Source of the DNA: Planctomycetota bacterium | GTDB lineage: Bacteria; Planctomycetota; Phycisphaerae; Sedimentisphaerales; Anaerohalosphaeraceae | Direction: 5' to 3' | DNA length: 7,882 nucleotides | Assembly (NCBI GenBank): GCA_021160785.1 | Contig: JAGHBX010000209.1 | Span: forward strand, 1 to 7,882 | Shown here: piece after piece, positions 6,554 to 7,882 of the stretch | Numbering within the stretch: the stretch's first letter is position 1 | How the letters are laid out: each line of letters starts with the position of its first letter | The notes under the pieces: model-generated | Told to the model about the DNA's origin: nothing | The model's input: the letters and a program-made list of their open reading frames with translations, nothing else | Database searches by the model: none | Program-made: the position numbers and the translations under genes

Positions 6554-6856
6554 TCATCTCCTGTCGACACCAAACTTTCCAATAACATATTCAACGCTAA
6601 CACCGTCAACCGCCAACTGCTTGACCGGATTCGTGTTTCCTTTAACGATTTCAATTGCCTTTTTCTTCACACCTAACTCCTTCGCGACAAAGACGATCAG
6701 GCAGTCGTTGGCCTTTCCCTTCTCCGCTGCCGCGGCAACCTTCACTTTCAGCATCCCGTCGAGCAGGCCGCGGACAGCCGTCCTGCTGCTGCCCGGAACC
6801 ACCTTTACACGGAAAACTACCCTGCCGTCCGATTGTTTGACATCGAGTCCAGCCAT
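6554..6856 (-). CDS. yggU: DUF167 / YggU (UPF0235) family protein
   Basis: This is a 100-residue cytoplasmic protein of the conserved YggU family, whose molecular role is still unclear. The family pattern is well kept: FRVKVVPGSSRTAVRG (15-30), the LKVKVAAAAEKGKAND segment (36-51) equivalent to the usual L-K-V-x-V-x-A-P-P-x-x-G-K-A-N, and IEIVKGNTNPVKQLAV (68-83). The two prolines of the usual APP motif are replaced by alanines. The length is normal for the family. The ATG follows the stop codon of the upstream 104-residue gene by only 3 bases and has no strong ribosome site, so translational coupling is likely. The next gene downstream is 104 bases away, across repeats. Confidence 0.85.
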   Translation of the reverse strand: MAGLDVKQSDGRVVFRVKVVPGSSRTAVRGLLDGMLKVKVAAAAEKGKANDCLIVFVAKELGVKKKAIEIVKGNTNPVKQLAVDGVSVEYVIGKFGVDRR

Positions 6857-6859
6857 GCT

Positions 6860-7174
6860 CTATACATTCTCGCGGATGTTCTTGCCCACGGCGAACTGCA
6901 CATAGCGCTCGATCTGCGTCGCTAACTCGCTCAGGGACGGGAGTTGAAAATCCTCATAATGTCCCGGCACAAACTCGCCGTTCAGCGCCTTCTTGAAGAT
7001 GCGAACACGCACAAGAGGCAGACTGTCTTTCGGCTGACTGTAATCGGTGCGCTTGTGCTGCGTCAACTCCACACGATACTCTTCACTTATGAACACAAGG
7101 CTCATGCCCGTATAGACCGCCATGGGAAAGTAGTCATACAAAAGCTTCAGAACGTCCATTTTCTGCTCCGACAC
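6860..7174 (-). CDS. Uncharacterised 104-residue protein
   Basis: I do not recognise this protein. It is small, soluble-looking and rich in charged and aromatic residues, with no signal peptide, membrane segment, cysteine or obvious catalytic motif. The N-terminal part (MDVLKLLYDYFPMAVYTGMSLVFISEEYRVEL, in the region 6-37) looks like a helix followed by strands; a C-terminal helix (SLSELATQIERYVQFAV) follows. Two starts are possible. GTG 7174 has AAGGAG 9 bases upstream (7184-7189). ATG 7159, five codons in, has GGAG 6 bases upstream. I give the longer form. The stop lies 3 bases before the DUF167 start, so the pair is almost certainly co-transcribed and coupled. The tight packing, good ribosome sites and protein-like composition argue that it is real. 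Confidence 0.7.
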   Translation of the reverse strand: MSEQKMDVLKLLYDYFPMAVYTGMSLVFISEEYRVELTQHKRTDYSQPKDSLPLVRVRIFKKALNGEFVPGHYEDFQLPSLSELATQIERYVQFAVGKNIRENV

Positions 7175-7220
7175 CGTATGTTACTCCTTGACAAAACAAC
7201 AATAACGCTTCTGAAAACTT

Positions 7221-7247
7221 GTCATTCCCGCGAAAGCGGGAATCCAG
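7221..7247. repeat. Dispersed hairpin repeat with GAAA tetraloop
   Basis: ATTCCCGC (7224-7231) pairs perfectly with GCGGGAAT (7236-7243) around a GAAA tetraloop. The flanks GTC and CCAG complete a unit that recurs in degenerate form at 6507-6534. It lies between the pyrD stop (7300) and the start of the 104-residue gene (7174). Read on the minus strand the stem is followed by GACAAGTTTTCAG, a weak T-rich tail. Very similar ATTCCCGC...GCGGGAAT palindromes are, from memory, scattered through many bacterial genomes (the Neisseria dRS3 core has the same ATTCCC...GGGAAT ends). A genome-wide repeat is more likely than a dedicated terminator. Confidence 0.75.
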
Positions 7248-7253
7248 TTGTAG

Positions 7254-7272
7254 GGTGGGCTCTTAGCCCACC
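7254..7272. repeat. Second hairpin in the pyrD downstream gap
   Basis: GGTGGGCT (7254-7261) pairs with AGCCCACC (7265-7272) across a three-base loop. It is only 10 bases from the preceding hairpin, so the two would stack as a double stem-loop about 27 bases after the pyrD stop. On the minus strand it is followed by CTACAACTGG, with no T-run. It may stabilise the pyrD mRNA end or simply be part of a compound dispersed repeat. Confidence 0.65.
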
Positions 7273-7299
7273 GCGAATAACTTTAGCAGCAACGCCCAA

Positions 7300-7882
7300 T
7301 TAACGCAGGCTGCCGATCAAGTCCTTTACGTCGTGTACTCCGCTCTCTATGCAGTATTGGCTTATGCCCTCAACAAGGCGCCTCGCACAGGTCGGCTCGG
7401 CAAAAGTCGCCGTACCCACCGCCACCGCCGATGCGCCTGCAATCATAAACTCAATCGCATCCGAAGCCGTCCGTATCCCGCCGAGTCCTAACACCGCAAC
7501 ATCGTTTGCCCTGGCGACTTCCTCGTAGACCTTATTGACCAGGTAGACGGCTATCGGCTTTATCGCCGGGCCGCTCAGTCCGCCCGTCCGGTTGGCAAGC
7601 ACAGGCCGCCGCGTGTGAATATCTACTACCATCGCAGTGAACGTGTTCACCAGGCTCAGGGCATCGGCGCCGCCGGCAACGGCGGCACGGGCAGTAACAC
7701 TTATATCGGTTACAGCGGGCGTCAGTTTAACCACAAGAACCTTCGATCCTGCGACTTTCTTGACCGCCCGGGTAATCTCTTCGACCTGGACGGGGTCTGT
7801 CCCGAAGGCGATACCGCCTTTTTTGACGTTCGGGCAACTGATATTCAGCTCAAGGCCCGATATTACCGCCTCTCCGCCAAGA
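7300..7882 (-). CDS. pyrD: Dihydroorotate dehydrogenase, class 1B catalytic subunit (C-terminal 193 residues)
   Basis: The gene runs off the right edge; the frame is open to 7881 and ends with TAA at 7302-7300. The product oxidises dihydroorotate to orotate in pyrimidine synthesis in the cytoplasm, using FMN. The fragment shows LELNISCPNVKKGGIAFGTDP near its start; the Cys of SCPN is the class 1 catalytic base (class 2 enzymes have Ser there), and NVKKGGIAFG is typical of class 1B. Further on are VVKLTP, LSLVNTF, NRTGGLSGPAIKP, and the FMN-phosphate segment GLGGIRTASDAIEFMIAGASAVAVGT. About 60% of a normal length (about 300 residues) is present. Class 1B enzymes usually pair with a PyrK electron-transfer subunit using NAD+; no pyrK is inside the window, and it may lie upstream. 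Downstream are two hairpins, then the 104-residue gene. Confidence 0.93.
   Translation of the reverse strand, partial: LGGEAVISGLELNISCPNVKKGGIAFGTDPVQVEEITRAVKKVAGSKVLVVKLTPAVTDISVTARAAVAGGADALSLVNTFTAMVVDIHTRRPVLANRTGGLSGPAIKPIAVYLVNKVYEEVARANDVAVLGLGGIRTASDAIEFMIAGASAVAVGTATFAEPTCARRLVEGISQYCIESGVHDVKDLIGSLR

Noticed and set aside
6450..6557. Upstream 36-codon extension of the TPR protein
   Set aside because: The extension is translated from intergenic repeats and overlaps the end of the DUF167 gene. The internal ATG at 6449 has a good ribosome site and begins a signal peptide.
7188..7193. TTGACA-like -35 element on the plus strand
   Set aside because: No matching -10 box with suitable spacing and no plus-strand gene follows; it overlaps the minus-strand ribosome site of the 104-residue gene.
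7221..7272. CRISPR-like array in the pyrD downstream gap
   Set aside because: There are only two different hairpins and no regularly spaced identical repeats or spacers; the second related copy is 0.7 kb away.

Overview
The window looks like chromosomal DNA from a Gram-negative environmental bacterium, most likely a planctomycete of the Phycisphaerae/Sedimentisphaerales type. That assignment is inferred from the gene mix: a secreted family 1 pectate lyase with a C-terminal pair of calcium loops, a Tat-targeted sugar isomerase-like protein, a TPR protein with a SirB1-type transglutaminase-like domain, and short dispersed hairpin repeats. No marker gene here proves the taxonomy. There are no RNA genes, CRISPR arrays, insertion sequences or phage genes that I can support.

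Layout. At the left edge (1-37) lies the start of an unidentified minus-strand gene with a good ribosome binding site. It is preceded by a perfect 10-bp hairpin (62-85). About 380 bases without a convincing gene follow, holding small hairpins and one long REP-like inverted repeat (275-320). Next come two plus-strand genes: a family 4 glycosyltransferase (464-1498) and, 39 bases later, the pectate lyase (1538-2911). The pectate lyase ends tail-to-tail, 15 bases away, against a run of minus-strand genes that fills the rest of the window.

In the direction of transcription (right to left), the minus-strand run is: the C-terminal part of a class 1B dihydroorotate dehydrogenase (7300-7882, cut by the window end), an unrecognised 104-residue protein (6860-7174), a DUF167/YggU protein (6554-6856), the transglutaminase-like/TPR protein (4746-6449), a membrane-anchored AsmA-like protein (3851-4693) and the Tat-targeted TIM-barrel protein (2927-3826). 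The spacing gives two tight pairs, 7174-6554 (3-base gap) and 4693-2927 (24-base gap). The two larger gaps (6450-6553 and 7175-7299) carry dispersed hairpin repeats that share a 27-28-base unit.

How the genes work together. The glycosyltransferase and the lyase are probably co-transcribed, although one builds and the other cuts sugar polymers. The AsmA-like protein, the isomerase-like protein and the TPR protein are all predicted to act at or beyond the inner membrane, but no single pathway links them. PyrD and YggU are conserved housekeeping-type genes. I found no convincing new defence, mobile or biosynthetic system. The most useful leads are the noncoding repeats, the odd metal site of the isomerase-like protein, the unrecognised 104-residue protein, and the glycosyltransferase-lyase pairing.
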